From contig NZ_JBEQCT010000006.1 in the NCBI RefSeq assembly GCF_046054155.1, positions 124,001 to 188,000 of the forward strand: DNA of 64,000 nucleotides. The letters are read 5' to 3'. The notes beneath the pieces were generated by a model. The model was given only the letters and a program-made list of their open reading frames with translations. It was not told the DNA's origin and searched no databases. Numbering within the stretch: the stretch's first letter is position 1; every line of letters starts with the position of its first letter. Positions 54,092 to 63,283 of the stretch are shown here, piece after piece. The DNA comes from Celerinatantimonas yamalensis (GTDB taxonomy: Bacteria > Pseudomonadota > Gammaproteobacteria > Enterobacterales > Celerinatantimonadaceae). A program made the translations under genes and the position numbers.

Positions 54092-54976
54092 TCAGCCTAG
54101 CAGTAATCCTGAACCAATCACTGTCAACGCCGCAGCAGCCCAAGCGCTGCGCGTTGGCGCCTCTTTGGTATAAAACCACAGCATCGGTAAGATCATAATT
54201 GGCGTTGTTGCAGATAACAGTGCAATCATCCCCACATCACCTTTGCGCAGGGCATACAAAATTAATGTCATGCCAACGGCCATCGCTAGAAATCCATTGG
54301 CAAAGACCAAGCTGAAAATTCTTCGATTGATAGGATTCTGCGAGCGGCTCAGGCGCGGATATTGCCACCAAAGCAGCAGATGGCAGAGTAGGGCGCAGCT
54401 CATACGCACCAATGAGGCTGAAATTGGATCGGCACTGCCTTGCATGGCGGGTTTTGCTAATACGGCGCCTAAACTTTGACATAATGCAGCGAGCAACCCC
54501 AAGCCGATGGCGATCATGAGTGAGCCGTGAATACTCTCCCACAAATGTGTGCGTGCTCGGCGACCGAAGAGAATGGCTAACGCTACGCCAATGAACAGTA
54601 AAACTGCGCCTAGCAGTTGCCAACCGAGGATCTGTTCGTTAAAAAACACGATGCCAAAGAGCACTGAAAATAGTGCGTTGCAGGTAAATAGCAGATTCGC
54701 CCGTCTTGGTCCCATTCGATTCATACAGGCAAACAAAGCGGTATCACCGATAAAGATGCCAATTCCTCCAGAAATCGCAAGCCAGGCTATGTCCTCAGCG
54801 CTGAGCGTATGCCAACCGCCACTCATTAGGCTGATGGTGGCTAAGATGGTGCTCACGATTGCCATGCGCCAGCGGCTATAACTAAATGCACCTAAATGGC
54901 GAGCCGGTGTGACGGAAATTAAACTCGTTGATGCCCAAAGCGCCGCGGCGATGAGTGCGAGCCATTCATATCCCAT
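54092..54976 (-). CDS. EamA/DMT family transporter
   Basis: A 294-residue inner-membrane protein with ten predicted TM helices in two EamA repeats (about 3-135 and 150-293). The first half has FIGDTALFACMNRMGPRRANLLFTCNALFSVLFG, the second GMTLILYALRKGDVGMIALLSATTPIMILP, the usual repeat ends. Members export amino acids, nucleotide sugars or other metabolites; the substrate is unknown. It is convergent with garD and need not belong to the diacid cluster. Confidence 0.85.
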   Translation of the reverse strand: MGYEWLALIAAALWASTSLISVTPARHLGAFSYSRWRMAIVSTILATISLMSGGWHTLSAEDIAWLAISGGIGIFIGDTALFACMNRMGPRRANLLFTCNALFSVLFGIVFFNEQILGWQLLGAVLLFIGVALAILFGRRARTHLWESIHGSLMIAIGLGLLAALCQSLGAVLAKPAMQGSADPISASLVRMSCALLCHLLLWWQYPRLSRSQNPINRRIFSLVFANGFLAMAVGMTLILYALRKGDVGMIALLSATTPIMILPMLWFYTKEAPTRSAWAAAALTVIGSGLLLG

Positions 54977-55299
54977 GGGACTGTTTTTCCTATATAGGTG
55001 GTGTGCTGCGATAGGGGCTTTTGTTGGAGTAGGACTTGTCGCAACAGTCTAACGAACTGAGCAGCATAACATAACAACTTGTTTTTTATGAATAAGGGAG
55101 TGAGTTAAAGGGATGCTTTTGAAGATATTATTGATTTAAATATCATTAAAATGGACGACGGACGAGGTGAAATGTGTCTATAATTAACCTGACTCCCAGC
55201 GGCGAGCCTGAGCTGTCAGCTGTGCGATAGATCGGAGTTTTTATCCGATAGGTCTGTTAATGTGTTCCCCCAGCTATTGCCATGAGGAGTATGAGGCGA
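54977..55299 (+). other. intergenic region with a structured leader before the acetyltransferase gene
   Basis: A TATAAT hexamer (55179-55184) is followed by a hairpin-rich stretch: AGCTG-T-CAGCT at about 55211-55221, and GACTCC (55191-55196) able to pair with GGAGTT, which ends in TTTTT near 55240. The hexamer, hairpins and T run together could be a promoter followed by an attenuator. No -35 match is convincing. I see no gene here. Confidence 0.35.
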
Positions 55300-55833
55300 A
55301 TGAGTAGCTTAAGTCCAACCTTTCGAATTGCTCGGGTTCACGATGAAGATGCAATTCGGAAAATTTATATCCAAGTGTTTGAACGTCCTCAAGAAGCGCA
55401 ATTTGTTGAAGCTATTCGCCACTTGGACTGTGATCGACTCTCATTAGTGGCTGAAATTGATGGACAAGTGAGTGCTCATTTGTTGGCAAGCCCCGTTTAT
55501 TTAGATAATCATGCTGATTTAAAATTGATGATCTTGGAGCCTATGGCCGTGATCCCTAAATGCCAAGGTTACGGGGTCGGCTCCGCCATGGTTAATGTTG
55601 CCCTCGAGCAGCTCCGCCAGCGAAAGTATGATGCAACAATCGTGATCGGACTGGCCGATTATTATCCACGCTTTGGCTTTCGTATTCTCGAACCATTTGG
55701 TTGGCAATGGCCATTTGCAGTGGATGCCCAAGTTGTACAGGTCGCGCCACTGCGTGCAAAACCCTTACCTATTACTCATGATACGCTGCGCTTTAGTGAG
55801 CCTTTTAATCGCCTGTTTACACCGCGCGATTAA
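55300..55833 (+). CDS. GNAT family N-acetyltransferase (YhbS-like)
   Basis: A 177-residue acetyltransferase. The GNAT fold shows the acetyl-CoA-binding IPKCQGYGVGSAMVNVALEQL (Q/R-x-x-G-x-G/A) near residue 85 and the later IVIGLADYYPRFGF typical of the YhbS/YjdJ group. The substrate is unknown. Three in-frame ATGs (55282, 55291, 55300) are possible; I prefer 55300 because AGGAG at 55285-55289 sits upstream of it. The 3' end overlaps gppA tail to tail by 4 bases. Confidence 0.87.
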   Translation: MSSLSPTFRIARVHDEDAIRKIYIQVFERPQEAQFVEAIRHLDCDRLSLVAEIDGQVSAHLLASPVYLDNHADLKLMILEPMAVIPKCQGYGVGSAMVNVALEQLRQRKYDATIVIGLADYYPRFGFRILEPFGWQWPFAVDAQVVQVAPLRAKPLPITHDTLRFSEPFNRLFTPRD

Positions 55834-57326
55834 GCAATATATTCGCTAATATTTAGGTTTTGGTCGCTAGTCGGCGGGGTGTTGCATTCATCTTGTAGCT
55901 CAGTATGACGCAATGGATAGTCATCTTGCCAGCCAGGGGGGAGGTTGAGGATCCAGTGCTCTGGGTCATCGACCTCTTGCAGTAAACTAATCGGCAACGG
56001 ATCACTTTGATTGCGACGCATACTTAAGATAATTGCGATTCGTAGTAACCGAGTGAGAGTGAGCGATCGCTCAAATGACATCGCGCGCTGGCTCTTCAAT
56101 GCCTCGAGCTGCCAAGGACCACGTTGATTAAGTAGAATCGCTGACACCAAATGTTTTTGTTCAAGGGTAAAACCGGGGAGATCGCTATGATCAATAATAT
56201 AAGCGGCATGCTGAGGGGCGCGTTTAAATTCAATATTGAGCCCAACTTCATGAAATAGCGCCGCATAGCGCAGCATCTGCCTTTCATGATGATTAAACGC
56301 CGGGGCAATTTGCGCTGCCAGTGCCAAGGCATAATCACATACTTGTTTGGCTTGTAGCGGATCGATATGGTGGCGTTTAATAAAACTTTCGGCTGTTTTG
56401 GTGCGCACGCTAGATGACGGCTGCTGACTGAGTAAGCCGCAGACGAGCCCTTCACGCAGTGCTCCCCCAGCCAAATTAATCTCAGCTATCTTAAGTGTTT
56501 CACATAATGCGATTAAGATCGCCAAGCCACTTGGAAATACTGATCGACGTTCAATGCTTAAACCATCCAATTGCAACTGTTCAAATCGACCGCAAGCAAT
56601 CACTTGATCACGTAGTTGATAGAGTTTTTTCAATGTCATTGGCTCACCCATTTGCTGGGCAAGCATGATTTCATGAACGGCCTGTACGGTGCCCGATGCG
56701 CCAATGCAACTTTGCCAACCGAGCCTGCGATAATCACTCAAATGAGGGGCCAGCAAGGTTTTGGCGGTTGTAGTGGCTTGATCAAATTGCCGCTGTGTTA
56801 GCGGCGCATTCCCGGAAAAAAAACGTTTTAACCAAGTGACGCAGCCCATGGTGAGACTATTGAGTAGTAAGGTTTGATTTTGCTCACCAATCACCAGTTC
56901 GGTACTCGCTCCGCCGATATCGATCACGAGGCGTCGACCACGACCACTACTGGTACACGCGACGCCACGATAGATAATACTGGCTTCTTCTTCACCGCTA
57001 ATTACACGGATACGATGGCGTAAAATTTGCTCCGCTTTACTGATAAACTCATCGCGGTTCACCGCTTGGCGCAAGGTTGCTGTGGCGACAATGATTAAGT
57101 TCTCAGGGGCAATATCTTGTAACTGCTCAGCGAATAAACTAAGACATTGCCAGCCGCGCGTCATCGCGCCATGATCCAACCGATTATTCTCATCGAGGCC
57201 TGCGGCCAGCTGCACTTTACGTTTCACCTTCGCCACCGTTTGGATGGCTCCGCCAAGCTCGCGCACAATGAGCATGTGAAAGCTGTTCGAACCCAGATCA
57301 ATAGCGGCGTAAAGTGGTAACACCAT
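55830..57326 (-). CDS. gppA: guanosine pentaphosphate phosphohydrolase/exopolyphosphatase GppA
   Basis: A 498-residue Ppx/GppA enzyme that converts pppGpp to ppGpp and can trim polyphosphate. The ASKHA-fold N-terminal half has AIDLGSNSFHMLIV (phosphate 1), VIDIGGASTELVIGE (phosphate 2) and SGEEEASIIYRGV. The C-terminal HD-like helical domain begins near 320. E. coli GppA has 494 residues. It follows rhlB after 8 bases, the order also found in E. coli. Confidence 0.94.
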   Translation of the reverse strand: MVLPLYAAIDLGSNSFHMLIVRELGGAIQTVAKVKRKVQLAAGLDENNRLDHGAMTRGWQCLSLFAEQLQDIAPENLIIVATATLRQAVNRDEFISKAEQILRHRIRVISGEEEASIIYRGVACTSSGRGRRLVIDIGGASTELVIGEQNQTLLLNSLTMGCVTWLKRFFSGNAPLTQRQFDQATTTAKTLLAPHLSDYRRLGWQSCIGASGTVQAVHEIMLAQQMGEPMTLKKLYQLRDQVIACGRFEQLQLDGLSIERRSVFPSGLAILIALCETLKIAEINLAGGALREGLVCGLLSQQPSSSVRTKTAESFIKRHHIDPLQAKQVCDYALALAAQIAPAFNHHERQMLRYAALFHEVGLNIEFKRAPQHAAYIIDHSDLPGFTLEQKHLVSAILLNQRGPWQLEALKSQRAMSFERSLTLTRLLRIAIILSMRRNQSDPLPISLLQEVDDPEHWILNLPPGWQDDYPLRHTELQDECNTPPTSDQNLNISEYIA

Positions 57327-57334
57327 AAAGCTTC

Positions 57335-58657
57335 CTATGCTTGCGATGACTGGCTACGCGGTGAATTATTACTGCGCCGACGTCGGGGCCCAGAGTGACT
57401 GCGTCGAGAGCGATCATTGCCACCTTTACTACTGCCAGCGCGATTGCCTCGAGGACGATGCAATTTGATTGGTGCGGGTAGATCGGTGAGCAAAGCGTCA
57501 GGGTCATATTGAGCAACGGGAATCGGGTGGTTAATATACTCCTCAATGGCTGGTAGATTAAACACATACTCTTCACATGCGAGGCTGATTGCTCGGCCCG
57601 TTTCTCCGGCTCGACCAGTGCGCCCAATACGGTGAACATAATCTTCCGCATCATCAGGAAGATCGTAATTTAATACCATCGTCACATGCGGAATATGCAA
57701 ACCACGGGCGGCTACATCGGTGGCAACGAGAATATCAACGTCACCTTTACTAAACTGATCGAGGATCTTCATCCGTTTGCGCTGTGGAATATCACCGGTT
57801 AGCAATCCAACGCGATGACCATCGGCACTCAAGTACCCCCAAACATCTTCACAGCGATGCTTGGTATTGGCAAATACAATGGCTTTATCGGGCCATTCTT
57901 CTTCTAAGATAGTTTGAAATAATGCCATTTTTTCGTTATTAGATGGATAGAACAACTCTTCACTAATGCGTGCATTAGTCATTTGCAGCGGTTCAATCAT
58001 GATGTGTTTAGGCTCATTCATATGTTCAAAGGCGAGCTCTTTAACCTTGTATGAAAGGGTAGCAGAGAACAGCATGTTGAGCCGTTCGCTAGGGGGACTC
58101 ATGCGCCGCATCAGGTAACGAATATCTTTGATAAATCCTAAGTCAAACATGCGATCGGCTTCATCAAGAACCAATACTTGAATGGCATTAAGATTGAACG
58201 CGCCTTGCTTGCAATAGTCGATCATTCGCCCGGTAGTGCCGATTAAAATATCGATCCCCTGATCCAATGTATGACGCTGACTTTCATAACCTTCCCCGCC
58301 ATACACTAGGCCCATTTTCAGACCAGTTGTGCGGGATAAAGCCTCAGCGTCCCGATGGATTTGGATCGCCAATTCCCGAGTCGGCGCCATCATGATGGCT
58401 CGCGGCTGATTAAGCCCACGACCTTCCGGTTCAGGCGTGACTAACAGGTGGTTGAAGGTGGCGACTAAAAATGCCAACGTCTTCCCTGTCCCAGTCTGTG
58501 CCTGACCTGCGATGTCTTGTCCTTGCAATAGCACCGGCAGACTTTCAGCCTGAATAGCGGTACAGTTATCGTAGCCTTGCTGCTCCAGTGCGTTAAGCAC
58601 TTGCGGTTGGAGTCCCAGATCGGCAAATTTCTGGTCTGTTAGATGTTTTTTACTCAT
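57335..58657 (-). CDS. rhlB: ATP-dependent RNA helicase RhlB
   Basis: A 440-residue DEAD-box helicase, a partner of RNase E in the RNA degradosome. Motifs seen: Q motif region (FADLGLQPQVLNALEQQGYDNCTAIQ), AQTGTGKT (I), PTRELAIQI (Ia), VLDEADRMFDLGF (II), FSATLS (III), ATDVAARGLHI (V) and HRIGRTGRAG (VI). The basic Arg/Ser-rich tail (about 400-440) binds RNA. It is divergent from trxA and rho, as in E. coli. Confidence 0.96.
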   Translation of the reverse strand: MSKKHLTDQKFADLGLQPQVLNALEQQGYDNCTAIQAESLPVLLQGQDIAGQAQTGTGKTLAFLVATFNHLLVTPEPEGRGLNQPRAIMMAPTRELAIQIHRDAEALSRTTGLKMGLVYGGEGYESQRHTLDQGIDILIGTTGRMIDYCKQGAFNLNAIQVLVLDEADRMFDLGFIKDIRYLMRRMSPPSERLNMLFSATLSYKVKELAFEHMNEPKHIMIEPLQMTNARISEELFYPSNNEKMALFQTILEEEWPDKAIVFANTKHRCEDVWGYLSADGHRVGLLTGDIPQRKRMKILDQFSKGDVDILVATDVAARGLHIPHVTMVLNYDLPDDAEDYVHRIGRTGRAGETGRAISLACEEYVFNLPAIEEYINHPIPVAQYDPDALLTDLPAPIKLHRPRGNRAGSSKGGNDRSRRSHSGPRRRRSNNSPRSQSSQA

Positions 58658-58776
58658 TGTTCAAGCATATCAGGTTAGGGTTGCAATAATAAGCAGGATC
58701 TATTCAAATAGAGCGACTATATTAGCAAAAGTCTACTCACTTTTTGTGACTTGTATATTGTAACCCGGAGTAAGTA

Positions 58777-59103
58777 ATGAGCGACAACATTGTTCACATA
58801 ACCGATGCCAGCTTTGAAGAAGCTGTTATTAACGCCAAAGGGCCTGTCATTGTTGATTTTTGGGCGGAGTGGTGTGGCCCTTGTAAAATGATTGCGCCAA
58901 TCTTAACTGAAGTAGCCGACGAATTTGCTGGTAAGATTACCGTCGCCAAGCTCAACATTGACGAGAATCCTGAAACCGCACCTAAATATGGTATTCGCGG
59001 CATACCCACACTGATGATTTTTAAAGATAGTAATGTGGCAGCGACGAAAGTTGGCGCATTATCTAAGACGCAACTAGTTGAATTTATTAACGAAAATATG
59101 TAA
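58777..59103 (+). CDS. trxA: thioredoxin 1
   Basis: A 108-residue cytosolic disulfide reductase. The active site WCGPC is at residues 32-36, cis-Pro lies in GIRGIPTLM and the buried Asp in VIVDFWAEW. It is close to E. coli TrxA (109 residues). A CGGAGTAAG site precedes the ATG. It ends in its own terminator, 227 bases before rho. Confidence 0.98.
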   Translation: MSDNIVHITDASFEEAVINAKGPVIVDFWAEWCGPCKMIAPILTEVADEFAGKITVAKLNIDENPETAPKYGIRGIPTLMIFKDSNVAATKVGALSKTQLVEFINENM

Positions 59104-59131
59104 TCTCTGTTAATGGCTAACAACTGTATCT

Positions 59132-59160
59132 AAGCAAGCCCTGTTTTAGGCTTGCTTTTT
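59132..59160 (+). terminator. intrinsic terminator of trxA
   Basis: A 9-bp stem AAGCAAGCC/GGCTTGCTT with an 8-base loop and a following T run. Confidence 0.93.
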
Positions 59161-59330
59161 ACTGGATTTTAACTCACAGTAGTGCTAACTTAGTCAATCG
59201 AAGTCTCTGTGTCGACCTACGGCTCATTCCATACTTCAGTCTGTAACGAATCACTTATCATTAAATAAAAACGTAACCTTATACATAATACTGTTTAGGG
59301 TCATCCCTAACAACCAAGAAACTCACCACT

Positions 59331-60590
59331 ATGAACTTAACTGAGCTGAAAAATACTCCAGTCCATGACCTAGTCGCGTTAGGCGAAGAGATGGGCTTGG
59401 AAAACCTTGCCCGACTACGCAAACAAGATATCATTTTTGCCATCCTAAAAGCCCACGCAAAAAGTGGCGAAGATATCTTCGGTCATGGCGTCTTGGAAAT
59501 ACTGCAGGATGGCTTTGGCTTCTTACGCAGTGCAGACAGTTCCTACATGGCCGGTCCCGATGATATCTATGTGTCACCGAGTCAAATCCGTCGCTTTAAT
59601 TTGCGTACTGGGGACACCATTGCCGGGAAAATCCGCCCACCTAAAGAAGGCGAACGTTACTTCGCGCTGTTGAAAATTAACGAAGTAAACTATGACAAGC
59701 CTGAAAACTCACGCAATAAAGTCTTATTTGAGAACTTAACACCACTGCATGCAACCCGACGGTTGATTATGGAGCGTGGTAATGGTTCAACAGAAGACAT
59801 TACGGCTCGCGTGCTGGATCTCGCTTCCCCTATTGGTCGAGGTCAACGTGGTTTGATTGTTGCTCCGCCAAAAGCGGGTAAAACCATGTTGCTACAAAAT
59901 ATTGCACAAAATATCGCGTTCAATTATCCCGAATGTGAACTGATGGTTCTGCTTATTGATGAGCGTCCTGAAGAAGTGACTGAGATGCAGCGCTTGGTGA
60001 AAGGTGAAGTGATTGCTTCAACCTTTGATGAACCCGCTAGTCGTCATGTGCAAGTCGCTGAAATGGTGATTGAAAAAGCCAAACGACTAGTTGAACACAA
60101 AAAAGATGTGGTGATTTTACTCGATTCTATCACTCGTCTGGCCCGTGCTTACAACACCGTGATCCCATCGTCCGGGAAAGTGTTAACGGGGGGGGTAGAT
60201 GCCAATGCATTGCATCGTCCCAAACGCTTCTTTGGCGCGGCACGTAACGTTGAAGAGGGTGGTAGTCTGACCATTATTGCTACTGCATTGATCGATACCG
60301 GCTCAAAAATGGATGAAGTGATCTATGAAGAGTTTAAAGGGACCGGTAATATGGAATTGCACTTGAGCCGCAAGATTGCGGAAAAACGAGTGTATCCTGC
60401 GATCGATATCAATCGCTCTGGGACGCGTCGTGAAGAGCTGCTGACCACGCAAGAAGAACTGCAAAAAATGTGGATTTTGCGTAAAATCGTCCATCCGATG
60501 GATGAGATCGATGCCATGGAATTTTTGATTGATAAATTGGCAATGACCAAAACCAATGAAGAGTTCTTTGATGCGATGAAGAAAAAATAA
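59331..60590 (+). CDS. rho: transcription termination factor Rho
   Basis: A 419-residue hexameric RNA helicase, the same length as in E. coli. The N-terminal RNA-binding domain (MNLTELKNTPVHDLVALGEEMGLENLARLRKQDIIFAIL; GFGFLRSADSSYMAGPDDIYVSPSQIRRFNLRTGD) precedes the ATPase domain. Walker A is PPKAGKTMLLQNIA (about 178-191), Walker B is DVVILLDSITRLARAYN, and the Q and R loops are in VLTGGVDANALHRPKRFFGAARN. It has about 170 bases of untranslated leader, where rho is commonly autoregulated. Confidence 0.98.
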   Translation: MNLTELKNTPVHDLVALGEEMGLENLARLRKQDIIFAILKAHAKSGEDIFGHGVLEILQDGFGFLRSADSSYMAGPDDIYVSPSQIRRFNLRTGDTIAGKIRPPKEGERYFALLKINEVNYDKPENSRNKVLFENLTPLHATRRLIMERGNGSTEDITARVLDLASPIGRGQRGLIVAPPKAGKTMLLQNIAQNIAFNYPECELMVLLIDERPEEVTEMQRLVKGEVIASTFDEPASRHVQVAEMVIEKAKRLVEHKKDVVILLDSITRLARAYNTVIPSSGKVLTGGVDANALHRPKRFFGAARNVEEGGSLTIIATALIDTGSKMDEVIYEEFKGTGNMELHLSRKIAEKRVYPAIDINRSGTRREELLTTQEELQKMWILRKIVHPMDEIDAMEFLIDKLAMTKTNEEFFDAMKKK

Positions 60591-60643
60591 GCATCATTAT
60601 GAGCACACTATATTAGCATTTAACCTGATATATTGACTTGTCA

Positions 60644-60671
60644 AAAGACCGACCCATGAGGTCGGTTTTTT
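60644..60671 (+). terminator. intrinsic terminator of rho
   Basis: A 7-bp stem ACCGACC/GGTCGGT with a 5-base loop and seven T residues. Confidence 0.94.
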
Positions 60672-60787
60672 TATGTGTATCTAGGTGGATGAGGGAACTC
60701 AGCCGCTTCATAGCGGTCAATGACAAAGGTGGTAGTTATGCTAGCTGGTGGTGGGTACGTCTAATGCATTGCTTGTAGGGATCCCCA

Positions 60788-61681
60788 ATGTCGGAAAATA
60801 TGAGATTCATAACAATACTATTGCTGGTGATAAGTGTGCGTCTGCCTGCGGCGGTAAGACCGCCCATTGATAATGGTTTGCCGATTCTCGTTCAGGCGAA
60901 AAAAGAGATGCGCAGCGGCAATTTAGCTTGGTTGCAGTACCACATTCCAACATTGGCCCCCAAACAGCGTGAGCCGCTGTTATATGTATTATTGAGCCAA
61001 TATTATCAATTCCAAGCGGTGATCCCGCACTCATTATTACCATGGCTTCAGCAAATCGCCCATGAGCGGCCGACCTTAATGGAAACAACCCAGAGCGATG
61101 GTTATCAGATCACTCACCCACGATACGACTATCCGGCCTTGGCGCGAGCGATTATTCGCCATTGGCAAATGCAGCAGCGTCGCAAGCTCTATGCCGATCA
61201 ATTGCGCGAAGGGCAATTCCCTTGGTCGCAAATATTTCGAGCCGATAATGCCAAGTTACTCGCTCAGCAACAAAGTGTGGTTGATGCCTTAGGTGTGCTC
61301 GATCATAAGCAGCTTTGGCGTACCTATCGAAGCATTGAGCAGCATCATTACTATTTTCCAGATAACAGCGTCCTGGCTGCGATTGCCTATCATCTCGAAG
61401 ATCCATCACTCTTGGCAACGTTGTTTGCTCATCCCGTTGACCAATACAGTGTCAATGCTGCCAAAGCGATTGCCAATCATTTTGCACCTGCGATGGCGTT
61501 CGCAACGTTGACCCAAGCGCTGTCGTATCCGCAGATGCGTGATTATGCCTTAGATGCCATCGCGATTCTCGCCAAGCGCTATCCGAATGCTTTAAACTAC
61601 CTCAAACAACTCAGTCAAAAGGGCTCGCTTCGCCAGCAAGCGACACAAGTGCTAGCGCGCCATAAGCTGATTAAACCTTAA
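60788..61681 (+). CDS. exported helical-repeat protein of unknown function
   Basis: A 297-residue protein I do not recognise. The N-terminus MSENMRFITILLLVISVRLPAA is a likely Sec signal peptide with no lipobox. The mature part is all-helical by composition; from about residue 195 (SVLAAIAYHLEDPSLLATLFAHPVDQYS; AAKAIANHFAP; YALDAIAILAKRYPNALNYLKQL) it repeats about every 30 residues like HEAT-type helical pairs. An internal ATG at 60800 is also possible. It is 9 bases upstream of ubiD and probably cotranscribed. A role with ubiquinone synthesis is not shown by the sequence. Confidence 0.65.
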   Translation: MSENMRFITILLLVISVRLPAAVRPPIDNGLPILVQAKKEMRSGNLAWLQYHIPTLAPKQREPLLYVLLSQYYQFQAVIPHSLLPWLQQIAHERPTLMETTQSDGYQITHPRYDYPALARAIIRHWQMQQRRKLYADQLREGQFPWSQIFRADNAKLLAQQQSVVDALGVLDHKQLWRTYRSIEQHHYYFPDNSVLAAIAYHLEDPSLLATLFAHPVDQYSVNAAKAIANHFAPAMAFATLTQALSYPQMRDYALDAIAILAKRYPNALNYLKQLSQKGSLRQQATQVLARHKLIKP

Positions 61682-61690
61682 GGGGAGCTG

Positions 61691-63157
61691 ATGAAATATC
61701 GAGATCTTCGCGAGTTTATCGCTTTATTAGAAGAACGCGGTGAACTAAAACGGATCAAACAACCCATTGACGCTTATTTGGAGATCACCGAAATCTGTGA
61801 TCGAACGCTTAAGCGTGCTGGGCCAGCACTATTGTTTGAGCAGGTGAAAGGCTATGACATGCCCGTCTTGGGGAATCTCTTTGGCACGCCTGAGCGTGTT
61901 GCATTAGGCATGGGCCGTGATAGCGTTAGTGAACTGCGTGATGTGGGGCAGTGGTTATCCTATCTCAAAGAGCCTGAGCCACCGAAGGGCTTTAAAGAGC
62001 TGATGGAAAAATTACCCATTTTTAAGCAAGTTCTCAATATGCCCACCAAAAAAGTACGGCATGCGCCGTGTCAGGAAGTCGTGTTAAGCGCCGATGAAGT
62101 GGACTTAGATAAATTGCCCATTCAAACCTGCTGGCCAGGGGATGCTGCGCCGCTTGTGACGTGGGGGTTAACGGTCACGCGTGGACCCTTTAAAAAGCGG
62201 CAAAATCTTGGGATCTATCGCCAGCAAAAGTTAGCCAAAAATAAGTTGATTATGCGCTGGCTTTCTCACCGAGGCGGTGCATTGGACTATCTTGAGTGGC
62301 AAGAGGTTAATCCAGGTAAACCTTATCCGGTGGCAGTGGCGTTAGGATGTGACCCCGCGACCATCCTTGGCGCAGTGACGCCGGTACCGGATACTCTATC
62401 TGAGTACGCATTTGCTGGTTTGCTGCGCGGATCACGCACTGAAGTTGTCCAATGCATTAGCTGCGATTTAGAAGTGCCAGCGAGCGCTGAGATTGTGTTA
62501 GAGGGGTATTTGGTGCCCGGTGAAACAGCGCTTGAAGGCCCCTATGGCGATCATACTGGCTATTACAATGAGACCGATGAATTTCCCGTATTTACCATCA
62601 CTCATATCACGCATCGGCGCGATCCTATCTATCATAGTACCTACACCGGCCGTCCACCGGATGAGCCTGCGATTTTAGGCAAAGCGCTCAATGAAGTTTT
62701 TGTCCCCATTTTACAAAAGCAGTTTCCTGAAATTGTTGACTTTTATCTACCTCCTGAAGGTTGCTCTTACCGAATGGCCGTGGTGACGATGAAAAAGCAA
62801 TATCCTGGGCATGCCAAACGAGTCATGATGGGGGTTTGGTCCTATTTACGCCAGTTTATGTATACTAAATTTGTGATTGTCTGTGATGACGATATCGATG
62901 CGCGTAATTGGGAAGATGTGATTTGGGCGATCACCACGCGGATGGATCCTGCACGTGATACCGTAATGGTGGAAAACACCCCGATCGATTATTTAGATTT
63001 TGCCTCGCCGGTTACCGGTCTAGGTTCTAAAATGGGACTAGATGCCACCAATAAATGGCCTGGCGAAACCGCGCGAGAATGGGGACATGTCATTCACATG
63101 GATGAGCAAGTGTGCCAGCGCATTGATGCGCTATGGCCCTCTTTGGGAATTGATTAG
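61691..63157 (+). CDS. ubiD: 3-octaprenyl-4-hydroxybenzoate decarboxylase UbiD
   Basis: A 488-residue enzyme that decarboxylates polyprenyl-hydroxybenzoate in ubiquinone synthesis, using prenylated FMN made by UbiX. Family marks: YRDLREFIALLEERGELKRI, NLGIYRQQKLAKNKLIMRWLSHRGG (the prFMN-binding Arg/Lys region), SRTEVVQCISCDLEVPASAEIVLEG with the catalytic Glu, GPYGDHTGYYNE and YRMAVVTMKKQYPGHAKRV. E. coli UbiD has 497 residues. fre follows after 126 bases. Confidence 0.97.
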   Translation: MKYRDLREFIALLEERGELKRIKQPIDAYLEITEICDRTLKRAGPALLFEQVKGYDMPVLGNLFGTPERVALGMGRDSVSELRDVGQWLSYLKEPEPPKGFKELMEKLPIFKQVLNMPTKKVRHAPCQEVVLSADEVDLDKLPIQTCWPGDAAPLVTWGLTVTRGPFKKRQNLGIYRQQKLAKNKLIMRWLSHRGGALDYLEWQEVNPGKPYPVAVALGCDPATILGAVTPVPDTLSEYAFAGLLRGSRTEVVQCISCDLEVPASAEIVLEGYLVPGETALEGPYGDHTGYYNETDEFPVFTITHITHRRDPIYHSTYTGRPPDEPAILGKALNEVFVPILQKQFPEIVDFYLPPEGCSYRMAVVTMKKQYPGHAKRVMMGVWSYLRQFMYTKFVIVCDDDIDARNWEDVIWAITTRMDPARDTVMVENTPIDYLDFASPVTGLGSKMGLDATNKWPGETAREWGHVIHMDEQVCQRIDALWPSLGID

Positions 63158-63230
63158 TCACTATGAATCAGGTGTAATGCTCATCTGATTAACGCTTACC
63201 TCACAAAAAATGCGATAATAGTTAACTTAA

Positions 63231-63252
63231 GCCCGAGTATTTGTACTTGGGC
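63231..63252. other. hairpin between ubiD and fre
   Basis: A 9-bp stem (GCCCGAGTA/TACTTGGGC, one G-U pair) with a 4-base loop. No T tract follows, so it may be a weak terminator or mRNA structure before fre. Confidence 0.45.
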
Positions 63253-63283
63253 GGATCTCGCCACTAGCTACCATGGAGTTTGC

